A DNA stretch of 64,000 nucleotides from Corynebacterium xerosis NBRC 16721 = ATCC 373. GTDB taxonomy: Bacteria > Actinomycetota > Actinomycetes > Mycobacteriales > Mycobacteriaceae. A program made the translations under genes and the position numbers. The notes below the pieces were generated by a model. It saw nothing but the letters and a program-made list of their open reading frames with translations. It was not told the origin of the DNA and did not search any database. The stretch's first letter is position 1. The number at the start of each line of letters is the position of its first letter. Location of the stretch: the NCBI RefSeq assembly GCF_001552415.1, contig NZ_BCRD01000004.1, forward strand, positions 124,001 to 188,000, written 5' to 3'. Positions 1-8,221 of this stretch are shown here, piece by piece.

Positions 1-69
1 GAGTTGTGTGCGGTGCCCGCCCGCCCCGCGTCGGCCGACCTGCGACCGCCCCGCCCACGCCCCCGCGCA

Positions 70-107
70 CGAAAAAACCGCCGCCTGCTTTCGCAGGTCG
101 GCGGTTG
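70..107 (-). terminator. Intrinsic terminator after tRNA-Pro
   Basis: Read on the minus strand, a GC-rich hairpin (arms AACCGCCG and CGGCGGTT plus an inner CCTGC/GCAGG stem with one bulged base, loop TTTC) is followed by a run of six T. It lies just downstream of tRNA-Pro and has the classic Rho-independent form. Bases 1-69 hold no gene that I can support. Confidence 0.85.
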
Positions 108-114
108 ATTCACA

Positions 115-191
<77 letters not shown>

Positions 192-313
192 GTAAAGAAA
201 GTCGCATCGTTTCCGGGCCGCGATTTCGGACCAGCGGTGCACGCTGCAACGTCGACAACTCTAGACCGCCCCCGCCGGAAAAGGCAAAACGGCAGCTCTC
301 CGCCGGTATCGCC

Positions 314-1321
314 TCAGCTTTCCCGCGCCACCACCTCGATGAGCGTCGCCGACGGCGGGCAGAACAGCCGCACCGGCGCGTACGGCGACGTCCCCAAACC
401 GTTGGAGACGTGCAGCCACATCCGCTCCGTCCAGCGCGACAGTCCCGACGCCCGCGCGCGGTCGATGCCGCAGTTGGTCACGATGGCCCGCTCGAACGGC
501 AGGCACACCTGGCCGCCGTGGGTGTGGCCGGACAGCACCAGGTCGTAGCCGTCGTCGGCGAAGCGGTCGAGCACCCGCGGCTCGGGCGAGTGCGACAGGC
601 CGATGGCCAGGTCGGCGTCGGCGTTGGGCGCGCCGGTGACGGAGTCGTAGTCGTCGAGGCCGTGGTGGGGGTCGTCGACGCCGGTCACAGCCAGGCGCAC
701 GCCCCCGGCGACGAACTCGAGTCGCCGGTGGGTGGCGTCGGACCAGCCGCGCTCGATGAACGCGGCGCGCATGCCCTCCCACGGCAGCTTCTCGGCGGAC
801 GGCCGGCGCTTCTTGCCGGTGAGGTAGCGGAACGGGTTGACGGGCTTCGGCCCGAAGTAGTCGTTGGTGCCGAACACGAACACGCCGGGCCGATTGAGCA
901 GCGGCCCCAGCGCGGTGAGCACGGCGGGCACGGCGTAGGCGCCGCCGAGGTTGTCGCCGGTGTTGACCACCAGGTCCGGTTCCAGGGCGTCGAGCCCGGC
1001 GACCCAGCGCTGCTTCTTCCGCTGCGACCGCGTCATGTGGAAGTCGGACACGTGCAGGATCCGCAGCGGCCGGTGGCCTGCGGGCAGCGCGGGCACGCGA
1101 ACGCGCTTGAGCCGGAACGCCTTCAGCTCGATCTGGTTGGCGTAGACGAACGTCGCCGCGCCGGCCAGTCCGAGCCCGCCGACGATTCCTCCCGCGACCA
1201 GGGCGGCCCGCTTGACGACGGCCACCGCCCCCGCCGATTCGCCCCGCCCGCCGAAGATGGCGGGGAGGGTGGGGAGGTCGCGCGGGGGACGTCGGAAAGC
1301 GTTCTCGGTGTTTCTGGCCAC
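314..1321 (-). CDS. Membrane-anchored metallophosphoesterase
   Basis: A 335-residue calcineurin-like phosphoesterase. The metal-binding motifs appear in the family order: DFH (about residues 93-95), NTGDN (120-124), GTND (151-154) and GHTHGG near residue 265. An N-terminal hydrophobic segment (about residues 39-60) suggests a membrane anchor with the catalytic domain outside; the substrate cannot be told from sequence. I chose GTG 1321 because a -10 box TAGCGT sits exactly 7 nt upstream (1334-1329), as in many genes here; GTG 1330 is the alternative. It is divergent from the GatB/YqeY gene, and their promoters are packed into about 45 bp. One copy of the 11-bp repeat (1211-1221) lies inside the coding region, just before the membrane segment. 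Confidence 0.85.
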   Translation of the reverse strand: MARNTENAFRRPPRDLPTLPAIFGGRGESAGAVAVVKRAALVAGGIVGGLGLAGAATFVYANQIELKAFRLKRVRVPALPAGHRPLRILHVSDFHMTRSQRKKQRWVAGLDALEPDLVVNTGDNLGGAYAVPAVLTALGPLLNRPGVFVFGTNDYFGPKPVNPFRYLTGKKRRPSAEKLPWEGMRAAFIERGWSDATHRRLEFVAGGVRLAVTGVDDPHHGLDDYDSVTGAPNADADLAIGLSHSPEPRVLDRFADDGYDLVLSGHTHGGQVCLPFERAIVTNCGIDRARASGLSRWTERMWLHVSNGLGTSPYAPVRLFCPPSATLIEVVARES

Positions 1322-1365
1322 GGATGCCACGCTACCGCCCCGCACGCGCGCGTAGAGTTTTTGCC
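1322..1365. promoter_or_regulatory. Back-to-back leaderless promoters
   Basis: Two -10 boxes face away from each other in 44 bp. TAGCGT on the minus strand (1334-1329) is 7 nt before GTG 1321, and TAGAGT on the plus strand (1353-1358) is 7 nt before ATG 1366. Neither gene has a ribosome binding site, so both mRNAs should begin at or next to the start codon. This is inferred from spacing and not from mapped transcripts. Confidence 0.55.
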
Positions 1366-1827
1366 ATGAGCGAACTGAAGGCAACCATCGTTTCCGACAT
1401 GACCGCCGCCATGAAGGCCCGCGACAAGGCCACGGTCGGCGCATTGCGGATGCTCAAGGCCGCGATCCAGACCGAGGAGGTCTCCGGCACCAAGCACGAG
1501 CTGACGGATGCGGAGGTGCTGAAGGTCATCGAGCGGGAGATCAAGAAGCGCCGCGAGTCGGCGGAGATGTACGCCGACAATGGCCGCCAGGAGTTGGCGG
1601 ACAACGAGCTGGCGGAGGCGGAGGTTTTCGCCCGTTACCAGCCCAAGCAGCTTGACGACGCCGAGCTCGCGGCACTCGTCGATGGCGCCGTCGCCGAGGT
1701 GTGCGGGGACGAGCCGGCGTCGATGAAGCAGATGGGGCAGATCATGAAGGCGGCGCAGGCCAAGGCCGCCGGCCGCGTCGACGGCAAGCGACTGTCGGGT
1801 GCCGTGAAGGCGCGGCTGCAGGGGTAG
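1366..1827 (+). CDS. GatB/YqeY domain protein
   Basis: A 153-residue protein of the YqeY family, related to the C-terminal tail domain of the amidotransferase subunit GatB. The sequence begins MSELKATIVSDM and keeps the family segment around residues 45-65 (EREIKKRRESAEMY) and the helical tail QMGQIMKAAQAKAAGRVDG. In the family this domain is thought to touch tRNA, but the role of the stand-alone form is not settled. ATG 1366 was chosen over upstream codons because TAGAGT lies 7 nt before it and there is no Shine-Dalgarno sequence. A copy of the 11-bp repeat (1650-1660) falls in the codons for QLDDAEL; here it fits ordinary coding and may be chance. Confidence 0.85.
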   Translation: MSELKATIVSDMTAAMKARDKATVGALRMLKAAIQTEEVSGTKHELTDAEVLKVIEREIKKRRESAEMYADNGRQELADNELAEAEVFARYQPKQLDDAELAALVDGAVAEVCGDEPASMKQMGQIMKAAQAKAAGRVDGKRLSGAVKARLQG

Positions 1828-1884
1828 GCGCGGGGAGCGGTACTGGGGGTCGGCGCTGCGGGAGCCCGATGAGCCGGCGCCGCG

Positions 1885-4266
1885 CTACCGGGGCAAGGGG
1901 ATGCGGCCGAAGCCCGGGATGTTGATCGAATCGGGCAGGTTCGGCGCCCCGCCGCCCGGGGCGGGCCGCGGCGGCGCCTGCGTGGTGCGCGGGGGCGGCG
2001 GGCGGCGGGAGCCGTCGGACACTTCCAGCGTCACGGTGCCGCCCTCGAGCAGCAGGCCGGGGACGCGCACGCCGGTGACGGTGCCGCGGGGGCGGCCGGT
2101 CTGCGACGCGGTGACGGAGTCGACCTTGTAGCCGGCGTCTTCCAGCGTTTTGCGTGCGTCGGCCTCCTGCATGCCCTCCACCGGCGGCAGCGACGCCTTG
2201 GCGGTGCCGGCGCCGTACTCGGGGGCCATCTCCGGCAGCGTCTTGCCGCCGTGGTCCTCGATGATCGGGGACACGGCGCTGAACCACGTGCGCGCCGGCT
2301 CGCGGCCGCCGTAGAGGTCGCCGGACCCGCACTGGCGCAGCGGCGACGTGCACAGCTCGGTGACGGTGGGGGAGTCGTTGTAGGCGTAGACCGCGGCGGC
2401 CAGGCCGGCGGTGAAGCCGAGGAACGCGGCCGACTGGTTCGACTCGGTGGTGCCGGTCTTCGCCGCGACGGGGCCGTCCCAGCCGTAGGCGCGGGCGGCG
2501 TCTTCGGCGGTGCCGTCGACGGTGTCCGCCGACAGGGCCTGCGCCATGGCGTGGGCGACGCCGGCGTCGACGGCCTGCTCGCAGGCGGGGCGGTCGATCT
2601 GGACGGGGTTGCCGTCGCGGTCGGTGATCTCCTCGATCGGGTTGGGCTCGCACCAGCGGCCGTCGGACGCCAGGGTCGCTCCGACGTTGGACAGCTCCAG
2701 GCCGTCGACCGGCGTGGGGCCCAGGACGAAGGAACCGAGGGTGTTGTCGGAGACGTACTGCGCCACCGACGACTCGCCGTCGAAGCTGCCGGGCACGGTG
2801 TAGGAGCGCATGCCCAGGCGCACGGCCATGTCCACGACGCCGTCGACGCCGACCTGCTCGCTCATGGCGACGAAGGGGGTGTTGGGCGACTTGGCCAGCG
2901 CCTGGCGCAGCGTCATCGACGGCGGGAAGGTGCCGGTGTTTTCGACGCAGTACAGGCCCGGCGGGCAACCCGCCGCTCCGCCGTCGCCGAGGCCGGACGC
3001 CTCGTAGCGGCGGGGGACCGGCAGAGACGTGTCGATGCCCATGCCCTTTTCCACGGCGGCGGTGGCGGCGAAGATCTTGAAGATCGACCCCGCGCCATTG
3101 CCCACCGGGGTGAACGGCTGCGGCTGCACGGTCTGCATGGCTTCGGCGTCGAGGCCGTAGACGCGCGACGATGCCATCGCCAGCACGCGGCGGGAATCGG
3201 CGCCGGGCTCGACGATGCTCATCACCTCGGCGACGCCGCCGGCGGTGGGCGACGCCTGTTCGCGCAGCCCGCGCTGGGCGTTGTCCTGCACCACCGGGTC
3301 GAGGGTGGTCTTCACGGTGTAGCCGCCGCGGGAGAGCTTGGTGCGGTCCAGGCCGTGGGTGGCCAGGTAGTCGATGGCGTAGTCGCAGAAGAAGCCGCGG
3401 TCGCCGGCGGCGATGCAGCCCTGCGGCAGGCGGTTCGGCTCGGGCAGGACGCCCAGGTCGGTGGCGATGGCGTCGTTGGCCTGCGCCTGCGTGATCGCCC
3501 CGGTGTCGGCCATCGCCCGCAGGACGTCGTTGCGGCGGGCCATCGCGCCGTCGGGGTTGGTGTACGGGTTGAGCCCGGAGGTCTGCTGCACCAGCCCGGC
3601 CAGCAGCGCCGACTGGGGGATGTTGAGGTCCTTGGCGCTGACGTCGAAGTACGTGCGCGCCGCGTTTTCGATGCCGAAGGCGCCGTTGCCGAACGGCACG
3701 ATGTTGAGGTACCCGGTGAGCACCTCTTCCTTGGTCATCTCGTCTTCGAGGTCCTGGGCGATGCGGATTTCGCGCAGTTTGCGGCCGTAGTCGGTGGCGG
3801 TGGCGGCGCGGCGCTCGGCCTCGGTCTCCGCCTCGACGAGCAGGGTGTGGTTCTTGATCAGCTGCTGCTCGATGGTCGACGCGCCCTGTTGGACGGACCC
3901 GGAGGTCAAGTTGGCCAGCGCGGCGCGCAGCGTGCCCTGCCAGTCGACGCCGGAGTGGTCCCAGAAGCGGCGGTCCTCGATGGAGACGATGGCGTTCTTC
4001 ATGTCCCGCGAGATCTCCCACTCCTCCACGGAGGTGCGGCGCTGGTCGTACAGCCAGGCCATGGGGTCGCCGTTGGCGTCGGTGATGGTGGTGATCTCGG
4101 GGGCTTCGCCGCCGATGACGGAGCGCGAGGACATGGCCAGGTCGTCGGCCGTGCGCGCCGTCAGGTACCCGCCGCCGCCGGCGATGGGGAAGATCGCGGC
4201 GGCGACGATGAGCCCGGCGAGCATCACGGCCACGGCGAGCTTCATCAGGTTTCGTCCCACGTTCAC
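1885..4266 (-). CDS. ponA: Bifunctional class A penicillin-binding protein
   Basis: A 793-residue peptidoglycan synthase. After an N-terminal membrane anchor (about residues 8-35) comes a GT51 glycosyltransferase domain, with EDRRFWDHSGVDW near residue 95 and QGASTIEQQLIKN, then a transpeptidase domain with SIFK near 394 (catalytic Ser), SPN near 459 and KTG near 602. A single PASTA-like repeat (about 695-760) and a Pro-rich tail end the protein. Both enzymatic signatures are intact, so it should polymerise and cross-link wall outside the membrane. GTG 4266 is preferred because TAGGGT lies 7 nt upstream; ATG 4314, 16 codons earlier, is possible. The position next to a WhiB gene and the ArsA pair matches mycobacterial ponA2. 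Confidence 0.9.
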   Translation of the reverse strand: MNVGRNLMKLAVAVMLAGLIVAAAIFPIAGGGGYLTARTADDLAMSSRSVIGGEAPEITTITDANGDPMAWLYDQRRTSVEEWEISRDMKNAIVSIEDRRFWDHSGVDWQGTLRAALANLTSGSVQQGASTIEQQLIKNHTLLVEAETEAERRAATATDYGRKLREIRIAQDLEDEMTKEEVLTGYLNIVPFGNGAFGIENAARTYFDVSAKDLNIPQSALLAGLVQQTSGLNPYTNPDGAMARRNDVLRAMADTGAITQAQANDAIATDLGVLPEPNRLPQGCIAAGDRGFFCDYAIDYLATHGLDRTKLSRGGYTVKTTLDPVVQDNAQRGLREQASPTAGGVAEVMSIVEPGADSRRVLAMASSRVYGLDAEAMQTVQPQPFTPVGNGAGSIFKIFAATAAVEKGMGIDTSLPVPRRYEASGLGDGGAAGCPPGLYCVENTGTFPPSMTLRQALAKSPNTPFVAMSEQVGVDGVVDMAVRLGMRSYTVPGSFDGESSVAQYVSDNTLGSFVLGPTPVDGLELSNVGATLASDGRWCEPNPIEEITDRDGNPVQIDRPACEQAVDAGVAHAMAQALSADTVDGTAEDAARAYGWDGPVAAKTGTTESNQSAAFLGFTAGLAAAVYAYNDSPTVTELCTSPLRQCGSGDLYGGREPARTWFSAVSPIIEDHGGKTLPEMAPEYGAGTAKASLPPVEGMQEADARKTLEDAGYKVDSVTASQTGRPRGTVTGVRVPGLLLEGGTVTLEVSDGSRRPPPPRTTQAPPRPAPGGGAPNLPDSINIPGFGRIPLPR

Positions 4267-4317
4267 GCGGTCAACCCTAGTTGCAGGGGCCTGCCACGGG
4301 AATTTCCGCGCCATCGG

Positions 4318-4387
4318 GTTGCTTTACGACGGTCACCGTCGTCCATGTCCGGCCGTGCCGGTGGGGCGGTGGCCGTCGTAAAGCAAC
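4318..4387. repeat. Perfect inverted pair of the 11-bp repeat
   Basis: GTTGCTTTACGACGG at 4318-4332 is the exact reverse complement of the 15 bases at 4373-4387. The 40 bases between them are GC rich. This is the longest perfect match among copies of the repeat family and lies upstream of both divergent genes, so it is not a gene-end terminator. Confidence 0.9.
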
Positions 4388-4551
4388 GTGGGCGACGAGG
4401 CCCGGCCGGAGGGGGCCGAAAACGTGGGGGAAGTGCCGACATCAGCCGGATTGCCTTCGGCGTTACATCGCGGGGGATGCCCCCTCCACCCCCGTCGGCC
4501 GTCCGCCCGAATGGTACGACCTGGAGGAATGTGTCACGATCACCCCCGGGA

Positions 4552-4591
4552 TGTGACCTGCGTGACATTGTCTAAATTGTGTGAATAGACT
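4552..4591 (+). promoter_or_regulatory. Likely whcA promoter with GlxR-like site
   Basis: A -35-like GTGACA (4562-4567) and a -10 TAGACT (4586-4591) are 18 bp apart. Overlapping the -35 is TGTGACCTGCGTGACA (4552-4567), which matches the GlxR/CRP pattern TGTGA-N6-TCACA at 9 of 10 conserved positions. GlxR control of this gene is an inference; the GlxR gene itself is 5 kb away. Confidence 0.4.
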
Positions 4592-4765
4592 TACAACAAC
4601 AAATCAGCACGGAATCGGCTCCGGGAACCCTCCCGAGCTGGTATCGGAACCGCCGGCAGGCAGCACCACGCGCCGGAAGCAACCGCACACCGGGCCCGAA
4701 ATGCGGGCCGGGGAACGACCCCCCACCGTCCGAATCGGGGGGATAGCCGAAAACCGAAGGAGGCC

Positions 4766-5152
4766 ATGATGACCGCCACCATCTCAGACCGGAACCGCAC
4801 CGCCCGAGGCGGCGATCTCGTGGAGGAGCGCGACAACGGCGCCGACAGTTTCCGCGACCGCCAGGAATGGGTCACCCGCGCCAAGTGCCGCGACATCGAC
4901 CCCGACGAGCTCTTCGTCCGCGGCGCCGCCCAGCGCCAGGCCGCCGTGATCTGCCGCCACTGCCCCGTCGTGCTGCAGTGCCGCGCCGACGCCCTGGACA
5001 ACCGCGTCGAGTTCGGCGTGTGGGGCGGGCTGACCGAGCGCCAGCGCCGCGCGATGCTGCGCGAGCACCCCGAGGTCACCAGCTGGGCCGATTACTACGC
5101 CTCGCAGGTCGCGGCGCAGCAGGCCGCGCAGAAGGTGCGGCGCGCGCAGTAG
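4766..5152 (+). CDS. whcA: WhiB-family iron-sulfur regulator
   Basis: A 128-residue WhiB-like protein. The four cluster-binding cysteines are at about residues 41, 63, 66 and 72 (CxxCxxxxxC in ICRHCPVVLQC), followed by the family turn GVWGGLTERQRR and a short basic tail. WhiB proteins hold a 4Fe-4S cluster that senses oxygen or NO and act with the sigma factor. A strong ribosome site AGGAGG precedes two adjacent ATG codons (4766 and 4769). Neighbours (PBP on one side, ArsA pair on the other) match mycobacterial whiB4 and corynebacterial whcA, a redox-stress regulator; the symbol rests on this context. Its own terminator follows at 5193. Confidence 0.9.
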   Translation: MMTATISDRNRTARGGDLVEERDNGADSFRDRQEWVTRAKCRDIDPDELFVRGAAQRQAAVICRHCPVVLQCRADALDNRVEFGVWGGLTERQRRAMLREHPEVTSWADYYASQVAAQQAAQKVRRAQ

Positions 5153-5192
5153 GAGCGGTGCGGCCAACGCAGCGCGCGCCCCGCAGCTCCGG

Positions 5193-5226
5193 AACCCCGG
5201 TGGATCGATGATCCGCCGGGGTTCTT
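5193..5226 (+). terminator. Intrinsic terminator after whcA
   Basis: The stem AACCCCGG / CCGGGGTT, with an inner GGATC/GATCC stem and loop GAT, ends in TTCTT. It lies 40 bp after the whcA stop and in front of the convergent ArsA gene, so it may serve both directions. Confidence 0.8.
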
Positions 5227-5263
5227 CCGTGCTCGGGGGCGGTGCGCCGTCGAGCCCCGCCGG

Positions 5264-6337
5264 CTAATCGAGTGCGGGGAGGATGGTGCGGGCCAGCCCG
5301 CGGAGGTCGGCGAGGCTGGTCACCCCGCCGCGCGTCGACGGCACATGCGTCAACGGCACCTCGGGGAATCGCCGCAGGAAACGGTTGATCTGCTTCTCCT
5401 CCGCGTTGGACAGCTCGACGCGGGATTCGTGGATCAGCCGCAGCGCCGCGCGGGCGGCGGCCAGCGGGTCATCGGAGGCGGCGCCGCCCAAGTCCAGGTC
5501 CAGGCCGCGCAGGGCCTCCGGCACCTGATGCGTCCGATTGACCACCACGCCGGTGACGGGCAGGCCCTGGCCGCCCAGGGAGTCGGCGAAGGACCGCGCC
5601 TCGCGCAGCGCCTCCGCCGTCGGCGCCGTGACCACGAGGAACTCGCCCGACTCGCCCAGCCGGTCGCGCATCGCCCGTGACCTCACCAGCATGGAATCCG
5701 CCACGGGCCGGATGCCGCGGGCGAACGTCGCCGCCTGCGCCAAGGTGTCGCTGCCGACGATCTGCCCCAGCAGCATCACGCCGGTGCCGACCAGCGTCGA
5801 CGATGACGTCAGCAACCTCATCAGCGGATGCCGCACCAGGCGGCGCACGCGGTCGGCGGAGTCGAGGAAGTCCAGGGCCGACAGCGCCGGCGGGGTGTCC
5901 ACCACGATCGCGTCCCACTCTCCGGAATCGTGCAACTGCGCCAGCAGGTCCATGGCCAGGTACTCCTGCAGGCCGCCGAAGCTGCGGGCGACGGTCCCGG
6001 TCACGCGGTTGTCCACCAGCTCCGGCGCACCGGCCTCCGCCAGCAGCGCCCCGAATCGGGCATTTTGGTCGAGCATCAGGGCATGCAGCCCATCCTGGCC
6101 GGCCACCGGCTGCGGGGCGCCGCCGAGCTCGTCGAGCCCCAGCGCCTGCGCCAACCGCTTCGCCGGATCGATGGTCAACACCACCGTGCGCAGCCCGGAG
6201 TCCGCCAGCCCCACGGCCAACGCTGCGGCCGACGTGGTTTTGCCCACGCCGCCGGAGCCGACCATCACTATCACCCGCGGCTGATTCACCGCGCGATTCT
6301 CCTCTTCGTGCACCGCGCCGCTCTTCTCGTCACTCAC
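5264..6337 (-). CDS. ArsA/GET3-type ATPase, second copy
   Basis: A 357-residue P-loop ATPase of the SIMIBI class (ArsA/GET3/ParA relatives). The deviant Walker A motif GSGGVGKTT is at about residues 27-35, and the switch region DTPPALSALDFLD is recognisable. In mycobacteria the equivalent pair (Rv3679/Rv3680) forms an anion-transporting ATPase-like complex linked to membrane protein and stress tolerance; the exact cargo is not known. GTG 6337 overlaps the end of the upstream partner by 8 bp, so the two are translationally coupled. This copy has an acidic 20-residue N-terminal extension. Confidence 0.85.
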   Translation of the reverse strand: MSDEKSGAVHEEENRAVNQPRVIVMVGSGGVGKTTSAAALAVGLADSGLRTVVLTIDPAKRLAQALGLDELGGAPQPVAGQDGLHALMLDQNARFGALLAEAGAPELVDNRVTGTVARSFGGLQEYLAMDLLAQLHDSGEWDAIVVDTPPALSALDFLDSADRVRRLVRHPLMRLLTSSSTLVGTGVMLLGQIVGSDTLAQAATFARGIRPVADSMLVRSRAMRDRLGESGEFLVVTAPTAEALREARSFADSLGGQGLPVTGVVVNRTHQVPEALRGLDLDLGGAASDDPLAAARAALRLIHESRVELSNAEEKQINRFLRRFPEVPLTHVPSTRGGVTSLADLRGLARTILPALD

Positions 6338-7382
6338 CGCGCACCTCCCGATGGTCAAGGTCGGACAGGAGTTCGGAGACGTCGTAAAGCCCCTCGATCC
6401 GCACGCCCCCGGGCAGCGCCGGCACGCGCGCGACCGGCCCGGGCCAGCCGGCGGCGAGATCGCCGAAGGAGCGGCGCTGCACCCGCGCGCGGGCGGCGAC
6501 GTCGTCGAGCTCCGAGGCCAGCGCGGCCGCCACGGGCCCGTCGCCGGCAATCGCCGTGACATCGTCGTGGGACAGGGACAGGGCCGCGTCGCACAGGGCG
6601 TCGTCGAGCAGGCGGTTGGCCACCACCGAACCCAACGGCAGGCCGACGGCCCGGAGCTCGTCGAGGGCCTCCATCGACTCGCGCACCGGCAGCGGCTCCG
6701 CCAACGTCACCATGTGCACCCGCGTCGACCCCGACCGCAGGAACGCCGCGGTGTCCGCGGCCTGCCGGTGAATGGGGCCCGACGTCGCGATTTCGCCGAG
6801 CGCACGCGTGACGTCGAGGAACCGCGCCACCCGCCCCGTCGGCGGCGCATCGACGACCACCGCCGACCACCCGCCGCGGCGCGCCTCGGCGACGATGAAA
6901 CCGGACAGCAGCACGTCGCGCAGGCCGGGCGCGATGGTGGTGGCGAACTCGGTGACCCCGAACTTCCGGGCCGCCGCGATGGCCAGCGACGACCCCACGT
7001 TCGACGACAGGTAGTCCTCCAACACCACTTCGGCGTCCAGCGAACAGGCGTGGACCTCGCCGCCGCCGGCCGCCGTGGCGACCTTCGCCGGGGCGCCCGG
7101 GAACTCGCGCAATCCCAGCGTCGCCGCGATGGACGGGCGGCCCTCCACCTCGACCAGCAGCACCCGGCCGCCGCCGGCGGCCAACCGCAGGGCCAGCGCT
7201 CCGGCGATCGTCGACTTGCCGGTGCCGCCCTTGCCGGTGATGACGTGCACGGCCGCGGCACCCGGCTCGGCCGAGCCTCCCGCATCAGGGCTCCCCGCGG
7301 CGGCGGACGGCGAACCCGGGGACGCCGAAATTCCGTGCCCCGCACCTGGTCCCGCGCTCGCCCGGGCTTTGCCATCGCTCAC
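6330..7382 (-). CDS. ArsA/GET3-type ATPase, first copy
   Basis: A 350-residue partner of the neighbouring ATPase. The Walker A KGGTGKST is at about residues 51-58, after a 45-residue Gly/Ala/Ser-rich N-terminal extension that the family normally lacks. VVVDAPPTGRVARFLDV gives the switch motif. GTG 7382 has TATCGT 7 nt upstream, indicating a leaderless transcript divergent from the DUF4177 gene. The two ATPases probably work as a heterodimer. A copy of the 11-bp repeat (6380-6390) lies near the 3' end, in the codons for GLYDVSELL. Confidence 0.85.
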   Translation of the reverse strand: MSDGKARASAGPGAGHGISASPGSPSAAAGSPDAGGSAEPGAAAVHVITGKGGTGKSTIAGALALRLAAGGGRVLLVEVEGRPSIAATLGLREFPGAPAKVATAAGGGEVHACSLDAEVVLEDYLSSNVGSSLAIAAARKFGVTEFATTIAPGLRDVLLSGFIVAEARRGGWSAVVVDAPPTGRVARFLDVTRALGEIATSGPIHRQAADTAAFLRSGSTRVHMVTLAEPLPVRESMEALDELRAVGLPLGSVVANRLLDDALCDAALSLSHDDVTAIAGDGPVAAALASELDDVAARARVQRRSFGDLAAGWPGPVARVPALPGGVRIEGLYDVSELLSDLDHREVRGE

Positions 7383-7422
7383 CCCATCAACGATAGACGG
7401 GCGGGCCGGTTACTGTGTGAGC

Positions 7423-7584
7423 ATGAGCACAAACTGGGAGTACGCCACCGTTCCGCTTCTCACGCACGCCACCAAGCAGATCCTCGACACCTGGGGCGAG
7501 GACGGTTGGGAACTCGTCACAGTCCTTCCCGGGCCCACCGGCGAACAGCACGTCGCCTACCTCAAGCGCCCCAAGGGGGAGTAG
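7423..7584 (+). CDS. DUF4177 small protein
   Basis: A 53-residue protein with the DUF4177 pattern: WEYATVPLLTH at the start, WGEDGWELVTV in the middle and YLKRPK at the end. Family members are small alpha/beta proteins without an assigned role; the same gene precedes ridA in related actinobacteria. TACTGT is 6 nt before the ATG, so the mRNA is likely leaderless. The stop is 2 nt before the ridA start, so the two form an operon. Confidence 0.8.
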   Translation: MSTNWEYATVPLLTHATKQILDTWGEDGWELVTVLPGPTGEQHVAYLKRPKGE

Positions 7585-7586
7585 CC

Positions 7587-8078
7587 ATGACCGTTTCCGA
7601 TCGTCTCCGCGAACTGGGCATCGAATTGCCCGCCGTCGCCGCACCCGTCGCCGCCTACGTGCCGGCGGTGCGAGTCGGCGACCTCGTCTACACCTCCGGC
7701 CAGCTGCCCTTCGTCGACGGCGAGCTGCTTCACTCCGGCAAGGTGAAGGACATCTCCGCCGCCGGCCATTCGGATTCCTCCGGTTCGGTGTCGGCCGAGA
7801 AGGCCAAGGCCGCCGCCCGCGTCGCCGCGCTCAATGCGTTGGCCGCGGTCGATGATCTGGTGGGCATCGACAACGTCGAGCGCATCATCAAGGTCACCGG
7901 TTTCGTGGCGTCGGCGCCCGGCTTCAACGGCCAGCCCGGCGTCATCAATGGTGCGTCGGAGCTGTTCGGCGAGATCTTCGGCGACGCCGGCCAGCATGCC
8001 CGTTCGGCCGTCGGCGTCAACGAGCTGCCGCTGAACACGCCGGTCGAGGTCGAGATCATCGTGCAGGTCCGTTCCTAG
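7587..8078 (+). CDS. RidA-family protein
   Basis: A 163-residue member of the RidA/YjgF/UK114 family (enamine/imine deaminases that clear reactive 2-aminoacrylate-type intermediates). Family landmarks are the N-terminal AYVPAVRVGDLVYTSGQLPF, the central AALNALAAVDDLVGI and the C-terminal GVNELPLNTPVEVEIIVQV. It is longer than the canonical 130-residue enzyme and belongs to the atypical subgroup; I could not identify the arginine that canonical RidA uses for catalysis, so deaminase activity is not assured. It is the second gene of an operon with the DUF4177 gene. Confidence 0.85.
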   Translation: MTVSDRLRELGIELPAVAAPVAAYVPAVRVGDLVYTSGQLPFVDGELLHSGKVKDISAAGHSDSSGSVSAEKAKAAARVAALNALAAVDDLVGIDNVERIIKVTGFVASAPGFNGQPGVINGASELFGEIFGDAGQHARSAVGVNELPLNTPVEVEIIVQVRS

Positions 8079-8090
8079 CACCACTTTTTC

Positions 8091-8138
8091 GCTTTACGAC
8101 GCAACCGCCCGGCGCCCGCATGATCCGCCGGGCGGTTT
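8091..8138 (+). terminator. 11-bp repeat plus hairpin after ridA
   Basis: Twelve bases after the ridA stop, TTTTTC leads into GCTTTACGACG (8091-8101). A perfect 12-bp stem AACCGCCCGGCG/CGCCGGGCGGTT (8103-8137) then ends in TTT. It looks like a terminator with the repeat fused to its 5' foot, an arrangement seen again after topA and the DoxX gene. Confidence 0.65.
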
Positions 8139-8221
8139 CGTCTGCCGTGGACGGGGCGTTTTCCCCTGATGTGACGTGGTCGGCGGCGAAACCCCCGGCG
8201 AGGGCACGTAGGATGGTGGTC

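Larger units (their letters stand above)
4267..4765. other. Divergent intergenic region, PBP / whcA
   Basis: About 500 bp between two divergent genes. It holds the PBP -10 box (TAGGGT at 4279-4274), a perfect inverted pair of the 11-bp repeat (4318-4387) and the whcA promoter near 4552-4591. The remaining 170 bp before whcA look like a long 5' leader; I saw no convincing ORF in it. Confidence 0.6.

Noticed and set aside
1650-1660. Copy of the word inside the GatB/YqeY gene as evidence of insertion
   Set aside because: The residues it encodes (QLDDAEL) are normal for the family, so this copy may be chance and is only counted, not used as support for insertion.
2251-4575. A 774-codon open frame on the plus strand opposite the PBP gene
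   Set aside because: It is the shadow frame of a GC-rich gene on the other strand; the minus-strand protein has all PBP motifs and the plus frame has no family character.
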